Assembly: GCA_031554215.1 (NCBI GenBank)
Contig: JAVBKF010000050.1
Coordinates: forward strand, 1 to 5,692
Direction: 5' to 3'
Source: JAVBKE01 sp031554215
GTDB lineage: Bacteria; Bacillota; Bacilli; JARBTR01
Length of the DNA stretch: 5,692 nucleotides
This document shows positions 5,288-5,692 of the stretch, in pieces. The notes below the pieces were generated by a model that worked only from the letters and a program-made list of their open reading frames with translations, did no database searches and was not told the DNA's origin. Positions within the stretch are counted from its first letter, which is position 1. Every line of letters starts with the position of its first letter. Position numbers and translations under genes: made by a program.

Positions 5288-5484
5288 ACTTGACTCAATA
5301 ATAATTTTCCTAAACACAATGAAGAATCTTTTATTTCCATTTTTTCATGGTGTTTTAGTTTTGCCGGCTAGCTTTTTTACTCCAGCCTCATATTACTTTT
5401 AATAAACATTAAAAAAATGCCAGACCCCGATATTCTTGGTTTTACGCTTTCAAAAGAAAAAAGTATCAGGTAAAGGAATTTCAC

Positions 5485-5525
5485 AGAAAAATAAAAAAGC
5501 GAAACCGCCTATCCATCTCGGTTTC
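5485..5525 (-). terminator. Intrinsic terminator for a minus-strand gene coming from the right
   Basis: Read on the minus strand, GAAACCG (5525-5519) and CGGTTTC (5507-5501) form a 7-bp stem around an 11-base loop, followed by GC, six T, AT and more T. The T-rich side exists only on the minus strand, so it ends transcription moving left. It begins 13 bases after the stop of the ORF end at 5539-5541. Confidence 0.75.
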
Positions 5526-5538
5526 ACTCATATAATCC

Positions 5539-5631
5539 TTACCCAATCGAACCTTCCATTTCAAACTTTTCAATAATACCCCTGAATTTCGTTTCATACA
5601 ACTGTAAAAACCGCGTGAATACAGAACTTAC
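5539..5631 (-). pseudogene. Possible C-terminal end of a minus-strand gene (unidentified)
   Basis: On the minus strand an open stretch starting directly after a TAA reads 'SVVSSVFTRFLQLYETKFRG' then 'IIEKFEMEGSIG' and stops at TAA 5541-5539. It has no plausible start codon with an SD, and its stop sits right before a strong leftward terminator, the place of a gene end. A different frame further right (5692 to about 5645) reads 'CPKFVRKDLKCYEII', so the gene may enter from outside the window and be frameshifted. The family is not recognised and the call is weak. Confidence 0.3.
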
Positions 5632-5672
5632 AACACTTTACTTGCTATATGATTTCATAGCACTTTAAATCT

Positions 5673-5692
5673 TTTCGGACAAATTTCGGACA
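5673..5692. repeat. Direct repeat TTTCGGACA x2 at the right edge
   Basis: TTTCGGACA occurs at 5673-5681 and 5684-5692, an 11-base period close to one helical turn. The series may continue beyond the window. It could be a binding site or simply part of a coding sequence. Confidence 0.4.

Noticed and set aside
5178..5402. 74-codon plus-strand frame
   Set aside because: It is antisense to the broken small gene, has no SD, and its Ile/Leu/Phe-rich end is typical of AT-rich shadows.
5417..5473. 18-residue plus-strand ORF MPDPDILGFTLSKEKSIR
   Set aside because: There is no SD (only a run of A before the ATG) and no recognisable family.
5392..5487. Hydrophobic minus-strand frame from a GTG near 5487
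   Set aside because: No SD, the start lies in the terminator T-run, and the composition is what AT-rich DNA gives by chance.
1..5692. CRISPR array, tRNA, rRNA or phage attachment site
   Set aside because: No regular spaced repeats, cloverleaf or rRNA-like stretches were seen on either strand.

Overview
The window suggests a low-GC Gram-positive bacterium of the class Bacilli. The coding sequence is AT-rich, Shine-Dalgarno (SD) sequences are strong (AAAAGGAGG), TTG and GTG starts are frequent, and several genes match Bacilli families: a class I mannose-6-phosphate isomerase start, a holin-like (Hol_Tox) mini-toxin and an RpiR/SIS regulator. I cannot name the species.

Left part (1-485), minus strand: the first 16 codons of what looks like manA run off the left edge, behind a very good sigma-A promoter (TTGACT-N17-TAATAT). 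That promoter overlaps the stop of a 40-codon hydrophobic ORF (141-263) that I recognise as a holin-like toxin of the Hol_Tox/type I toxin kind. It has its own candidate promoter and an SD that can be hidden in a hairpin. A plus-strand promoter candidate at 446-474 points towards malX.

At 486-728 lies a non-coding element of about 240 bp with 20-bp terminal inverted repeats (19/20 matches) and CTAG at both ends: a MITE-like insertion. It separates the candidate malX promoter from the malX SD, which begins at the base after the repeat.

Central part (745-3627), plus strand: a two-gene unit equivalent to the enterobacterial malX-malY pair. It encodes a glucose/maltose-family PTS permease (IIC-IIB, no IIA) and a MalY/PatB-type PLP C-S lyase. 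A strong stem-loop follows malY.

The next 490 bases (3628-4121) hold no intact gene. They contain stretches that read like decayed coding sequence, then a promoter candidate and a 13-codon leader ORF overlapping the TTG start of an RpiR/MurR-type regulator (4122-4955). The regulator has an HTH and a SIS sugar-phosphate domain and probably controls the malXY unit; enteric bacteria use the LacI-type MalI instead.

Right part (4956-5692): a small minus-strand gene broken by a one-base frameshift (5094-5287), and a good intrinsic terminator pointing left (5485-5525). That terminator follows what may be the C-terminal end of another minus-strand gene entering from the right.

The working picture is a sugar-uptake locus (PTS permease, C-S lyase, sugar-phosphate-sensing regulator) beside a mannose-6-phosphate isomerase gene, in a stretch with signs of rearrangement: a small mobile element, a mini-toxin and two decayed genes.
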